Shown here piece after piece: positions 26,973 to 35,569 of a DNA stretch of 64,000 bases (position 1 is its first letter; every line of letters starts with the position of its first letter). The position numbers and the translations under genes are program-made. The stretch comes from Parabacteroides sp. TM07-1AC (GTDB taxonomy: Bacteria > Bacteroidota > Bacteroidia > Bacteroidales > Tannerellaceae), in contig NZ_QUKD01000012.1 of NCBI RefSeq assembly GCF_003480915.1, positions 124,227 to 188,226 of the forward strand. Direction: 5' to 3'. The notes under the pieces are model-generated. The model worked only from the letters and a program-made list of their open reading frames with translations, was not told the origin of the DNA and ran no database searches.

Positions 26973-27058
26973 TTGATAATGGAAAATTGAAAATTGAAAA
27001 TTATTTTCAGTTTCCTGTTTTCCATGTTACTAATTTTCAATTATCAATTTTCAATTAT
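26971..27058. repeat. AT-rich inverted-repeat element between argC and argD
   Basis: The left arm contains AAAATTGAAAATTGAAAATT (26983-27002) and the right arm AATTTTCAATTATCAATTTT (27032-27051) running into the argD start codon. The arms pair to form a long hairpin with about 30 bases between them. A sister element with the same words lies at 36759-36848. Confidence 0.7.
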
Positions 27059-28184
27059 GAATTTATTCGACGTATACCCTTTATTTAATATAGAAATAGT
27101 AAAAGGCAAAGGATGCCATGTATGGGACAGCGAAGGTACAGAATACCTCGACCTGTATGGCGGCCATGCCGTTATCTCCGTCGGTCATAGCCATCCTACT
27201 TATGTAGCTGCTATCACCGATCAAGTGAACAAATTGGGATTTTATTCCAACTCCGTCATCAATAGCCTGCAACAAAAACTGGCTGACAAGTTGGGAAAAG
27301 CTTCCGGTTATGACGATTATTCCTTGTTCCTGATCAACTCCGGTGCCGAAGCAAACGAAAATGCGTTGAAACTGGCTTCCTTCCACAATGGGAAGAAACG
27401 GGTAATCGCTTTCAAGCACGCTTTCCACGGACGTACTTCTGCTGCCGTTCGCGTCACTGATAATCCGAAGATCATCGCTCCGGTCAACGAAGACCTGGCT
27501 GTTACTTACCTGCCGTTAAACGATGCGGTAGCTGTTGAAGCCGAATTGCAGAAAGGGGACGTTTCTTCCGTTATTATTGAAGGTATCCAGGGTGTCGGCG
27601 GTATCCAGCTTCCGACAGACGACTTCATGAAGGAATTGCGTGCTTTATGTACCAAATATGAAGCATGTTTGATCCTGGATGAAATCCAGTCCGGTTACGG
27701 TAGAAGCGGAAAGTTCTTTGCCCATCAATATGCTGGTATCCAGCCGGATTTGATTACGGTAGCCAAAGGGATCGGTAACGGTTTCCCGATGAGCGGTTTG
27801 CTGATCAGTCCGATGTTTAAACCTGTTTACGGCATGCTGGGAACGACTTTCGGAGGTAACCATCTGGCTTGTGCTGCTGCTATCGCTGTATTGGATATCA
27901 TGGAAAACGAGAAGTTGGTTGACAATGCAGCCAAAGTCGGAGAATTCCTGATCGAAGAGTTACACAAACTGCCGGGAATCAAGGAAGTTCGTGGTCGCGG
28001 TCTGATGATCGGTATCGAGTTTGAAGAATCGATCAAAGAAGTACGTAGCCAGCTTCTTTTCGAAGAAAAAGTATTCACCGGGGTTGCCGGAACCAATACA
28101 ATCCGCCTGCTTCCGCCGCTTTGCCTGACAATGGATGAAGCGAAAGAATTCCTTGCCCGTTTCAAAAAAGTACTGAATAAATAA
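27057..28184 (+). CDS. argD: Acylornithine aminotransferase
   Basis: 375 residues from the ATG at 27057. An upstream in-frame ATG at 26994 would translate the inverted repeat into a meaningless hydrophobic lead, so it is rejected. A class III PLP aminotransferase: LILDEIQSGYGRSGKFFAHQ holds the cofactor Asp, and VAKGIGNGFPMSG holds the Schiff-base Lys. LGTTFGGNHLACAAAIAVLD is the usual segment that follows. It converts acylglutamate semialdehyde to acylornithine. It is the last gene of the operon, closed by a terminator 24 bp later. Confidence 0.95.
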   Translation: MNLFDVYPLFNIEIVKGKGCHVWDSEGTEYLDLYGGHAVISVGHSHPTYVAAITDQVNKLGFYSNSVINSLQQKLADKLGKASGYDDYSLFLINSGAEANENALKLASFHNGKKRVIAFKHAFHGRTSAAVRVTDNPKIIAPVNEDLAVTYLPLNDAVAVEAELQKGDVSSVIIEGIQGVGGIQLPTDDFMKELRALCTKYEACLILDEIQSGYGRSGKFFAHQYAGIQPDLITVAKGIGNGFPMSGLLISPMFKPVYGMLGTTFGGNHLACAAAIAVLDIMENEKLVDNAAKVGEFLIEELHKLPGIKEVRGRGLMIGIEFEESIKEVRSQLLFEEKVFTGVAGTNTIRLLPPLCLTMDEAKEFLARFKKVLNK

Positions 28185-28207
28185 ATACTTAATTGCATCT
28201 TTATATA

Positions 28208-28244
28208 AGAAATCCACCTCCGGGCTCCCGGTCGGTGGATTTCT
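28208..28244 (+). terminator. argD: Terminator of the arginine operon
   Basis: AGAAATCCACC (28208-28218) pairs perfectly with GGTGGATTTCT (28234-28244), followed by a T-rich tail. Confidence 0.8.
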
Positions 28245-28317
28245 TTCGTTTATGTTTGACCATCTCATAAAACATTCCGTTCTTTGTAGGTATAAAACAT
28301 TTAATAAACAAATATAT

Positions 28318-30624
28318 ATGAAACTTTATAAACTCATCTTTCCGGTAGCTTGTTTCCTGTTAGCCGGAAACATAAGCAACGCACAAATCATGCCTTGGGA
28401 AAACCGGACGGAAACAGACGAGTATTCATTTGCCTCCAATGAAAAGACAGAAATACGGGGCAAACTATACCTGGAAGATGTACTTACCGGACGTTTGATC
28501 CAAACCAAAGGGGTCGGAGCCATGAACTGGATGAAAGACGGAGAACGGTACAGTCGCCTGGAGCAAAATAAAAAAGACGGCGGCATGGATGTGGTAGCCT
28601 ACCGGGCCAAAGATAATGCCCGTGAAGTGATTATCCCCTCCACCCTATTTATAGACCCATTAACCGGAAAACGTATTGGAATGGGTAGCCTCTCCTGGAG
28701 TAATAACAACGACAAGGTACTGATATTTAACAATACCCAACGGGTTTGGCGGTATAACACCCGTGGCGATTATTGGGTACTCGACCTCACCGATAAAAGC
28801 CTTCGCCAATTGGGTAAAGGACTGCCCGAATCGTCTATGATGTTCGCCAAGTTCTCCCCCGACGGAACTCGGGTAGCATACGTCTTTGAGAATAATATAT
28901 ATGTAGAAGACATCCATACCGGCAAAAGAACACAGTTAACCAGCGATGGAAGCCAAACAATCGTAAACGGCACGTTCGACTGGGTATATGAAGAAGAATT
29001 CAGCTGCCGCGACGGTTTCCGCTGGAGTCCGGACGGTAAGTACATAGCCTACTGGCAAAGCGACACGGAAGGGACAGGTGTATTCGATATTATCAATAAT
29101 ATAGACTCCATCTATCCAACCATCCAGCATTTTCCCTATCCGAAAGCCGGTACTGCCAATTCTGCCGTAAAAGTAGGATACATCCCGGCTGAAGGAGGAA
29201 CAACTACCTGGATCGATATCCCTGGAGATCCCCGCAACAATTACATCCCCCGCATGGATTTTATCCCGGAAAGCAATGAACTGTTCATCCAGCAACTGAA
29301 CCGGGAACAGAATACCAACAAAGTATGGATCGCCCGAATCGGCAGCGCCACACCGGAAAATATCTTTACCGACAAAGATGCCGCATGGCTGGATACGAAC
29401 GACAACATCCTGTGGCTGAAGAATAACCAATTTTTCACCTGGGAAAGTGAACGCAGCGGATGGCGTCATTTATATCGCATTAGTCGTGACGGAAAAGAAA
29501 TAGCACCCATTACCAAAGGTGATTTCGACTATATCCAGCCGGTTGGAACCGATCTTCAAAAGGGACTGGTTTATTTTATCGCTTCACCGGAAAACTATAC
29601 CCAACGTTACCTGTACAGTGCTAACCTGTTCGGTAAAGGAGAAGTGAAACGTCTGAGTCCGGAAAGCCAGCCGGGACAACACCGCTATAACATGTCACCG
29701 ACGGGAAAATGGGCGGTACACACCTACAGCAATTCAGTGACACCACCGATGATCGATATGGTATCATTCCCCAAAAACCAATCCGTCCGTATACTGGAAG
29801 ACAATGCAAAGGCTAAAGAACAATATGAAGCTCTGGGATTGAATCCGAAAGAGTTTGTCAAAGTAAAATCAGGCGACCTGCTACTGGATGCCTGCATGAT
29901 CAAACCTGTAGGTTTCGATCCGTCAAAGAAATATCCGGTAATCATCGAAGTCTATGGCGAACCGGCGGGATCGACCGTACAGGACGTATGGAACGGCGGT
30001 GACCTTTGGAATCAATATATGACCAACCTGGGATATATCTATGTCAGCATCGAAAACCGTGGAGCGAATGCACCACGCGGACGTGAATGGCGCAAATGTA
30101 TCTATGGAGAAGTCGGCACATTCGCATCCGAAGACCAGGCACGCGGCATACAAGACCTGGGACGGCAATATTCGTTTATCGACCTGTCCCGCATCGGCAT
30201 CAACGGATGGAGCGGCGGCGGCAGCCAGACCCTGAACTGCATGTTCCGTTATCCTGAAGTATTCCATACCGGTATTGCGATCGCAGCTGTTGCCGACCAA
30301 CGTCTGTACGATACCGTTTATCAGGAACGTTACATGAACACGCCACAAAACAATCCGGAAGGCTATCGCAAAGGTTCGCCCATCACCTATGCCGATGGAT
30401 TGAAAGGAAACTTACTGATGATACACGGCACCGGTGACGACAACGTACATTACCAAGCCTGCGAAATGGTAGTGAACGAACTGGTCAAACACGGGAAGAT
30501 ATTCAGCCAGATCAGCTATCCGATGCGTAGCCACGGTATCTACGAACGCGAAGGTACGACACTGCATCTGCGGAAAAGTATGGCTGATTACTGGTTAAAA
30601 CATTTGCCCGCCGGAGGTAAATAA
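28318..30624 (+). CDS. Prolyl dipeptidyl-peptidase IV-type serine peptidase (S9)
   Basis: 768 residues from the ATG at 28318, which begins a clean signal peptide (LIFPVACFLLAGNISNAQ); the longer reading from 28252 is unlikely. The N-terminal half is the DPP IV beta-propeller with the DWVYEEEF motif, whose two Glu hold the substrate's free N-terminus. The C-terminal alpha/beta-hydrolase has Ser632 (GWSGGGSQT), Asp707 (GTGDDNVH) and His739 (SHGIYERE), almost the spacing of human DPP IV. The serine motif is GWSGGG rather than the usual GWSYGG. It probably releases X-Pro dipeptides from peptides in the periplasm. It is preceded by a poor promoter match (TTTG, 20 bases, GTTCTTTG). Confidence 0.93.
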   Translation: MKLYKLIFPVACFLLAGNISNAQIMPWENRTETDEYSFASNEKTEIRGKLYLEDVLTGRLIQTKGVGAMNWMKDGERYSRLEQNKKDGGMDVVAYRAKDNAREVIIPSTLFIDPLTGKRIGMGSLSWSNNNDKVLIFNNTQRVWRYNTRGDYWVLDLTDKSLRQLGKGLPESSMMFAKFSPDGTRVAYVFENNIYVEDIHTGKRTQLTSDGSQTIVNGTFDWVYEEEFSCRDGFRWSPDGKYIAYWQSDTEGTGVFDIINNIDSIYPTIQHFPYPKAGTANSAVKVGYIPAEGGTTTWIDIPGDPRNNYIPRMDFIPESNELFIQQLNREQNTNKVWIARIGSATPENIFTDKDAAWLDTNDNILWLKNNQFFTWESERSGWRHLYRISRDGKEIAPITKGDFDYIQPVGTDLQKGLVYFIASPENYTQRYLYSANLFGKGEVKRLSPESQPGQHRYNMSPTGKWAVHTYSNSVTPPMIDMVSFPKNQSVRILEDNAKAKEQYEALGLNPKEFVKVKSGDLLLDACMIKPVGFDPSKKYPVIIEVYGEPAGSTVQDVWNGGDLWNQYMTNLGYIYVSIENRGANAPRGREWRKCIYGEVGTFASEDQARGIQDLGRQYSFIDLSRIGINGWSGGGSQTLNCMFRYPEVFHTGIAIAAVADQRLYDTVYQERYMNTPQNNPEGYRKGSPITYADGLKGNLLMIHGTGDDNVHYQACEMVVNELVKHGKIFSQISYPMRSHGIYEREGTTLHLRKSMADYWLKHLPAGGK

Positions 30625-30659
30625 AATACAATTAATTAAAAGTAGAGAGTAAAAGCGCT

Positions 30660-32516
30660 ATGAAACGTTTGGTGTTATGTTTTGCCGCCCTTGCGGTTAT
30701 ATTCCTTATGCCGGGTCGGGCTGCATCCCAGATCAGAGAAAAGGCCGAAGGATTACTGAATGCTGTTATTGCAGAGAATAAGACAGATGAGATCCCAGCC
30801 GATTCTTTATCTATCCTGGCAGAAATGCATCGCAAGGATTCTATCAGGATGCAGGAGCTGGAACTTCAGTTACAGGAGATGAAGCTGAATGAAATCATGC
30901 TCCGCTCCGAACGGGATGATGCGTTATACAAACATATCACAACCGATTCGCTGAAAAAAGAAGAGCAACGCCGCAGTATCGATTCACTGAGGACACTGAC
31001 ACCCGGCGTTCCTCTTATTATCGACGGTGATACACTTCTTACTTTCTATGCCAAAAGAGGGGGTGTATCCGCCTATGACCGGGCAGAGAATGCCGTCAAT
31101 ATGATCCTGAAGATCGGCAAAGACCTCAGCCTGAAAAACGACTCCGTATATTTGTTCAGAAGCGAATACCAAACGGATATCATGTATGGGGAAAAGGTGA
31201 TACTAAGTGTCACTGACCAGGATGCTCTTTGGCTGAACACGGAAAGGGATGAACTAGCCAAAACATACCGGTTTGTCGTCAGTGATAAAATACAGTCACT
31301 GAAAAAAGAACATGGTATTCTCCAGGTTACCAAACGAGTTGCCTTGTTTATCCTGGTACTGGTTGTCCAGTATCTCCTGTTCAAGCTGACCAACTATCTG
31401 TTCAGAAAACTACGCCGTCGTATCATCTGGCTGAAACAGAACAAACTCAAGTCCATCACCATACGGGATTACGAATTTCTGAATACCCACCGGCAAGGGA
31501 GGATACTTATATTCCTGAACAACATCCTTCGTTATATAGTATTGCTGATACAGCTCATGTTCAGTGTCCCGATGCTGTTTGCCATATTCCCGCAAACAGA
31601 GAATCTGGCAATGAGATTATTCACTTATATTATCGAACCGATCAAAATGGTTCTCAAATCCGTAGTTGAATATATTCCTAATCTGTTCATCATCATTGTC
31701 ATTTATTACTGCGTAAAATATATCATTAAGGGTATTCAGTATATAGCGAATGAGATCGAAAGCGAGAAACTGAAAATCACCGGATTCTATCCGGACTGGG
31801 CACAGCCCTCTTTCAATATTATACGTTTCCTGCTGTATGCGTTTATGATCGCCATGATCTATCCCTATCTGCCGGGGTCTGACTCAGGCGTATTCCAGGG
31901 TATTTCAGTTTTTGTCGGACTGATCGTTTCTTTGGGATCAAGTACGGTTATCGGAAATATCATCGCAGGTCTGGTCATTACTTATATGCGTCCGTTCAAA
32001 CTGGGTGACCGCATCAAGTTAAACGAGACAACAGGGAATGTGATTGAAAAAACACCGTTCGTCACCCGTATCCGCACACCGAAGAATGAAGTGGTTACCA
32101 TTCCGAACTCATTCATCATGTCGTCACATACAGTCAATTACAGCGCGTCCGCCCGTCAGTTCGGCCTGATCATTCACTCGACCGTCAGTATCGGATATGA
32201 TGTTCCCTGGCGCCAGGTCCACCAATTACTGATCGATGCGGCACGTTCCACTCCGGGTGTTATGCCACACCCGAAACCTTTCGTTCTGGAAACGGAATTG
32301 CAGGACTATTATCCCTGCTACCAAATAAATGCCTATATAAAGGAAGCTGATCAATTATCGCAGATATATTCCGATCTGCATCAGAACATACAGGATATAT
32401 TCAATGAAGCGGGCATAGAGATCATGTCGCCTCATTATTATGCAGAACGTGACGGAAGTGCCATCACGATTCCTTCTGAGTATCAGAAGAAGCCGGACAG
32501 CCCGGATAAAAAATAA
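30660..32516 (+). CDS. MscS-family mechanosensitive channel with extended periplasmic N-terminus
   Basis: 618 residues. A signal peptide (to about 24) precedes a roughly 200-residue charged, partly coiled-coil N-terminal region. About five membrane helices follow (VALFILVLVVQYLLFKL, YIVLLIQLMFSVPMLFAI, LFIIIVIYYCVKYII, FNIIRFLLYAFMIAMIY). The pore helix and beta-domain of MscS come next (VSLGSSTVIGNIIAGLVITY, RPFKLGDRIKLNETTGNV, IPNSFIMSSHTVNYSA). These channels open under membrane tension and release solutes during osmotic downshock. The protein is longer than E. coli MscS and resembles the large MscK/YbdG-like group. It lies 35 bp after the peptidase gene and is closed by a terminator. Confidence 0.93.
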   Translation: MKRLVLCFAALAVIFLMPGRAASQIREKAEGLLNAVIAENKTDEIPADSLSILAEMHRKDSIRMQELELQLQEMKLNEIMLRSERDDALYKHITTDSLKKEEQRRSIDSLRTLTPGVPLIIDGDTLLTFYAKRGGVSAYDRAENAVNMILKIGKDLSLKNDSVYLFRSEYQTDIMYGEKVILSVTDQDALWLNTERDELAKTYRFVVSDKIQSLKKEHGILQVTKRVALFILVLVVQYLLFKLTNYLFRKLRRRIIWLKQNKLKSITIRDYEFLNTHRQGRILIFLNNILRYIVLLIQLMFSVPMLFAIFPQTENLAMRLFTYIIEPIKMVLKSVVEYIPNLFIIIVIYYCVKYIIKGIQYIANEIESEKLKITGFYPDWAQPSFNIIRFLLYAFMIAMIYPYLPGSDSGVFQGISVFVGLIVSLGSSTVIGNIIAGLVITYMRPFKLGDRIKLNETTGNVIEKTPFVTRIRTPKNEVVTIPNSFIMSSHTVNYSASARQFGLIIHSTVSIGYDVPWRQVHQLLIDAARSTPGVMPHPKPFVLETELQDYYPCYQINAYIKEADQLSQIYSDLHQNIQDIFNEAGIEIMSPHYYAERDGSAITIPSEYQKKPDSPDKK

Positions 32517-32539
32517 GAAACAGCCTGTCATATAGTTAA

Positions 32540-32577
32540 AAAAGTCCTCCTGCAAAACAAAATGCAGGGGGACTTTT
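32540..32577 (+). terminator. Terminator of the MscS-family gene
   Basis: Arms 32540-32554 and 32563-32577 (core AAAGTCC / GGACTTT, inner TGCA/TGCA) pair over 15 positions with one T-G, ending in a T-run. Confidence 0.8.
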
Positions 32578-32618
32578 GTTATAACGGCAAAGTCACTAAT
32601 AAATAAAAACGCAGAATA

Positions 32619-33176
32619 ATGAAAAAGTATTTTATCGCAGTAGCAGCTCTGGCTTTATTAGCTGCATGTAGCGGGAAGAAAACAACCGAACCCGCTTTAA
32701 TAGAAGAAGAAAGCGTAACAGTAGCTGAAGCGGTACCTGATGCACCGGCTTTGCCTGAAATAACAGGGAAAACAACCAAGCCTGTGAATATGCGTGATTC
32801 GCTGAAGGTTGACCCTAAAAAAGGAACTGTTATTCAGAAAAAATACAAGGGAACATTCCCGGCAGCAGATGGTCCAGGTATCGTTTATGACCTGACTTTG
32901 TTCTATCAGCAGGATAGCGACGACGGTGTTTACGAAATGGATGCCACTTACCTGGAAGCCGAAAACGGACAGGACAAGACATTCTCTTCTACCGGTAAAC
33001 GCCAGGTAAAACATGGTACACCGAACGATTCGGAAGCTGTTGTTTACGAATTGATCCCCAGTGACGGAAGTATGACATTCTATTTCCAGGCAGAGGGCGA
33101 CAGTCTGACACTATTGAATCAGGAACTGCAAAAAGCAGCATCCGATCTGAATTATACCCTGATATTAGTTCCGTAA
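32619..33176 (+). CDS. NlpE-like lipoprotein lacking the copper-site cysteines
   Basis: 185 residues. The lipoprotein signal (AVAALALLAACSGKK, lipobox LAAC) is followed by a linker and an NlpE N-terminal-type beta-barrel (YKGTFPAADGPGIVYDLTLF, YELIPSDGSMTFYF). In E. coli NlpE, an outer-membrane lipoprotein that signals surface and copper stress to Cpx, this position reads CxxC within a PCADC segment. Here it is PAADG, so the Cys pair is absent. A copper-binding role is therefore unlikely; the fold may bind lipid or another ligand. The single-gene unit is bounded by terminators on both sides. Confidence 0.8.
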   Translation: MKKYFIAVAALALLAACSGKKTTEPALIEEESVTVAEAVPDAPALPEITGKTTKPVNMRDSLKVDPKKGTVIQKKYKGTFPAADGPGIVYDLTLFYQQDSDDGVYEMDATYLEAENGQDKTFSSTGKRQVKHGTPNDSEAVVYELIPSDGSMTFYFQAEGDSLTLLNQELQKAASDLNYTLILVP

Positions 33177-33216
33177 ATAAGCAGATCTTTAAATAAGCAC
33201 ATCTTTGTATAAATAG

Positions 33217-33255
33217 AAAAGAGGCGCCCCAACTCCTACCGGGAACGCCTCTTTT
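33217..33255. terminator. Bidirectional terminator between the NlpE-like and C1 peptidase genes
   Basis: AAAAGAGGCG (33217-33226) pairs perfectly with CGCCTCTTTT (33246-33255). A- and T-runs at the two ends let it serve both convergent genes. Confidence 0.8.
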
Positions 33256-33276
33256 CACATTTTATGATACAAATAA

Positions 33277-34491
33277 TTACTTGATACCTAATTTAGATTT
33301 AATAGCTTTAGGCAGTGCATCTTTGTGAACAACAATATTCATCGTTTTGTAACGTACGAATGCTTTTGAAGCATACCAAATACCGTTATATTTATTAGAT
33401 GTCCCCCAAGAGTTTTTCACCATGTAATATTCGTTTCCTTCCTGGTCTTTGGCAATACCATAAATCTGCATACCGTGGTCGTCAGTAGTTTCCCAGTTAT
33501 CATAAGCCAACTGGCGTTCTGCCTGCGTACACCATTTCTGCGGTTGCGGTTTCGTATTCAATTTCTTTTCTTCCGGTTTCATCTTCAACCAATGAGCCAT
33601 GTCCGATCCGCTCAGTTCCTGTACCTTTTCGTTGTCAGGCATAACAGCTACACCGTCGCGGGTAAAACCGGACTCACTTACATCGGATCCCCAGGCAATC
33701 GTATAGCCTGTATTGATCGCATTGTCGAACACTTCCATGAACTCGTCGATCGGCAGGTTGTAAGACAGTGCGTGACGCCAGTTATCCTGGATTTCCAGCG
33801 AAAACTGCGTATAGAACGGATGATGCGTATAAGAAGTCAACGATACATAATCCGACGGTTTTAATCCTGTAGATTCATAGAATGACTTCGGAGTGTATTC
33901 CTTTCCCTTATAAGTAAACTTTTCCGGAGCTTTTCCCAGATAGATTTCATGTACGGCAGCTACAGCCTTTTTCCACAACAAGTTGTAATTCTCGTCATAC
34001 TGGAATTTTTTTACTTTACCGCCGGCCATAGCACCTACCATAGCATCTGTGAGGGCAGACAACTCTCCATGGTTACTCAATGTATCGCTATACATCACCC
34101 CGGGGCGCATTTCTTCTTCCGGCACCAAACCGAAAGCCTCCATTCCGTAAATCACATCATAGAAAGACCCACCCTGCGAGAATGAAGCATCACCATGAGT
34201 ACGGACAGCCATATCGGCACGATCCTGATAAGTGTGGTAAACGGTAAACATCTCTGAAAGATCATATTCTCCCTTTCCCATACGAAGCAATTCCGATTCC
34301 AGGAAAGCCATGGTAGAGTAGCACCAGCAAGTACCTGCCCGGTTCTGATTCTTAATGGATGTAATCGGGTTTTCCTTTACGGTCGTAAAAATGAAACCTT
34401 CTTCTTTTTCTCCTTCTTTTTCTTGTGCTCCGACATTTGTTGTAGAGAACGCACAAGCCAGCATCAGGCTGGCAGCAATAAGTTTCTTCAT
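33277..34491 (-). CDS. C1 (papain/bleomycin-hydrolase-like) cysteine aminopeptidase, exported
   Basis: 404 residues with a signal peptide (LIAASLMLACAFSTTNVGA). The papain-fold triad is visible: NQNRAGTCWCYST with the nucleophile Cys, DDHGMQIYGIAKD with the His, and MVKNSWGTSNKYNGIW with the Asn. The length and the wide spacing between Cys and His match bleomycin hydrolase/PepC rather than cathepsins. It trims peptides from the N-terminus; export places it in the periplasm or outside, unlike the cytoplasmic PepC of lactic bacteria. It is divergent from proC across a shared 114-bp promoter region. Confidence 0.92.
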   Translation of the reverse strand: MKKLIAASLMLACAFSTTNVGAQEKEGEKEEGFIFTTVKENPITSIKNQNRAGTCWCYSTMAFLESELLRMGKGEYDLSEMFTVYHTYQDRADMAVRTHGDASFSQGGSFYDVIYGMEAFGLVPEEEMRPGVMYSDTLSNHGELSALTDAMVGAMAGGKVKKFQYDENYNLLWKKAVAAVHEIYLGKAPEKFTYKGKEYTPKSFYESTGLKPSDYVSLTSYTHHPFYTQFSLEIQDNWRHALSYNLPIDEFMEVFDNAINTGYTIAWGSDVSESGFTRDGVAVMPDNEKVQELSGSDMAHWLKMKPEEKKLNTKPQPQKWCTQAERQLAYDNWETTDDHGMQIYGIAKDQEGNEYYMVKNSWGTSNKYNGIWYASKAFVRYKTMNIVVHKDALPKAIKSKLGIK

Positions 34492-34531
34492 CTTTTGTTT
34501 TCGATTTTATTAGCAATTATACATTTTGTGA

Positions 34532-34539
34532 CAAATGTA
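34532..34539 (-). promoter_or_regulatory. Candidate -7 box for the C1 peptidase gene
   Basis: TACATTTG on the minus strand matches TAnnTTTG, about 40 bp before the start codon. The -33 element is not clear. Confidence 0.45.
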
Positions 34540-34561
34540 CGGGTTTTATTCCTTTTTTCCA

Positions 34562-34569
34562 TACTTTTG
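34562..34569 (+). promoter_or_regulatory. proC: Candidate -7 box for proC
   Basis: TACTTTTG matches TAnnTTTG, 36 bp before the proC start; it lies back to back with the C1 peptidase promoter. Confidence 0.5.
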
Positions 34570-34605
34570 CAACTCATGATTTTACAATTATAAATAAACG
34601 GAGAC

Positions 34606-35409
34606 ATGAAAATAACTATTATCGGAGCCGGAAATATCGGTGGTGCTATTGCCCGGGGACTGGCAAAAGGAAATATGTTCAAAGCATCGGATATCACCTG
34701 TACGGCACAGTCGCAAGCAACATTGGATAAGATCAAAGCTGCCAATCCTGATTTTGTCGTATTATCCGACAACATCGAAGCCGTGAAAGGTGCCGACATC
34801 ATTGTCATAGCAGTAAAGCCCTGGCGAGTGGAAGAAATTATCGACCAGATAAAAGGCGTACTCGATTCCGACAAACAGATCATTGTTTCAGTAGCTGCAG
34901 GAATCACTTTTGAGACACTGAATGCCTATCTTACGAAGAAAACCAGTTACGAAGACTGGGTGACACCGGCGCTTTTCCGTATCATGCCCAATACGGCTAT
35001 CGAAGTATTGAGCAGCATGACCTTTGTCTCTGCACACAATGCATCGAAAGAGCAATGTGACCTGATCATCAATATATTTAATGAATTGGGAAATGCCATG
35101 CTGGTGGAAGAACGTCTGATGGGTGCCGGAACAGCGTTGGCTTCCAGTGGTATTGCTTTTGCCCTCCGTTATATCCGTGCTGCGATCGAAGGCGGTGTAG
35201 AACTCGGCTTCTACCCGAAACAGGCACAGGAGATCGTTGTTCACACGGTAAAAGGGGCTACGGACCTGTTACTGGAGAATAAAAGTAATCCCGAAATGGA
35301 AATAGATAAAGTGACTACTCCGGGCGGCATTACGATCAAAGGTTTAAATGAAATGGAAATGTCCGGCTTCACCTCATCTGTGATCAAAGGATTGAAAGCA
35401 AGCAAGTAA
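34606..35409 (+). CDS. proC: Pyrroline-5-carboxylate reductase
   Basis: 267 residues. The Rossmann start is ITIIGAGNIGGAIARGLAKG, and IVIAVKPWRVEEI follows. The family signature near the C-terminus is EIDKVTTPGGITIKGLNEME. It makes proline from P5C with NAD(P)H in the cytoplasm, the last step of proline synthesis. It stands alone under its own promoter and faces, tail to tail, the two genes for proline breakdown. Its transcript would end in the 11-bp phased array at 35432-35505. Confidence 0.96.
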   Translation: MKITIIGAGNIGGAIARGLAKGNMFKASDITCTAQSQATLDKIKAANPDFVVLSDNIEAVKGADIIVIAVKPWRVEEIIDQIKGVLDSDKQIIVSVAAGITFETLNAYLTKKTSYEDWVTPALFRIMPNTAIEVLSSMTFVSAHNASKEQCDLIINIFNELGNAMLVEERLMGAGTALASSGIAFALRYIRAAIEGGVELGFYPKQAQEIVVHTVKGATDLLLENKSNPEMEIDKVTTPGGITIKGLNEMEMSGFTSSVIKGLKASK

Positions 35410-35431
35410 ATTCCGTACAACATACTTTCAA

Positions 35432-35505
35432 AAAAGTGTTTCACCCTAATGGAACAACTGTTTCTTCCCAATGAAACAACTGTTTCACTAGGGTGAAACA
35501 CTTTT
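35432..35505. repeat. 11-bp phased array of alternating TTTCA/TGAAA words (array 1)
   Basis: Six 5-base arms start at 35439, 35450, 35461, 35472, 35483 and 35494, exactly 11 bp apart. They read TTTCA, TGGAA, TTTCT, TGAAA, TTTCA, TGAAA, that is, a word alternating with its reverse complement (two single-base deviations). The spacers are 6 bases, CAACTG twice. The outermost parts also pair as one long stem (35432-35446 with 35491-35505, ending in TTTT), so the array can fold either as three small hairpins or one large terminator-like hairpin. It lies between the convergent proC and proline dehydrogenase genes. Confidence 0.85.
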
Positions 35506-35569
35506 GGCAACATAGCTGCCGTTAAATCCATCAATAAATTTATCAGTCTTTCCTAGTTATGACGGCTGA

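Noticed and set aside
26994..27056. Longer N-terminus for ArgD
   Set aside because: Would translate the inverted-repeat element; the homologous start is the ATG at 27057.
28252..28317. Longer N-terminus for the DPP IV-type peptidase
   Set aside because: The signal peptide begins cleanly at the ATG at 28318; the extra residues are charged and overlap the promoter region.
35432..35505. Short alternating repeats as a CRISPR array
   Set aside because: Arms are 5 bases, alternately inverted, with 6-base spacers and no cas genes; the same holds for 50871-50985.
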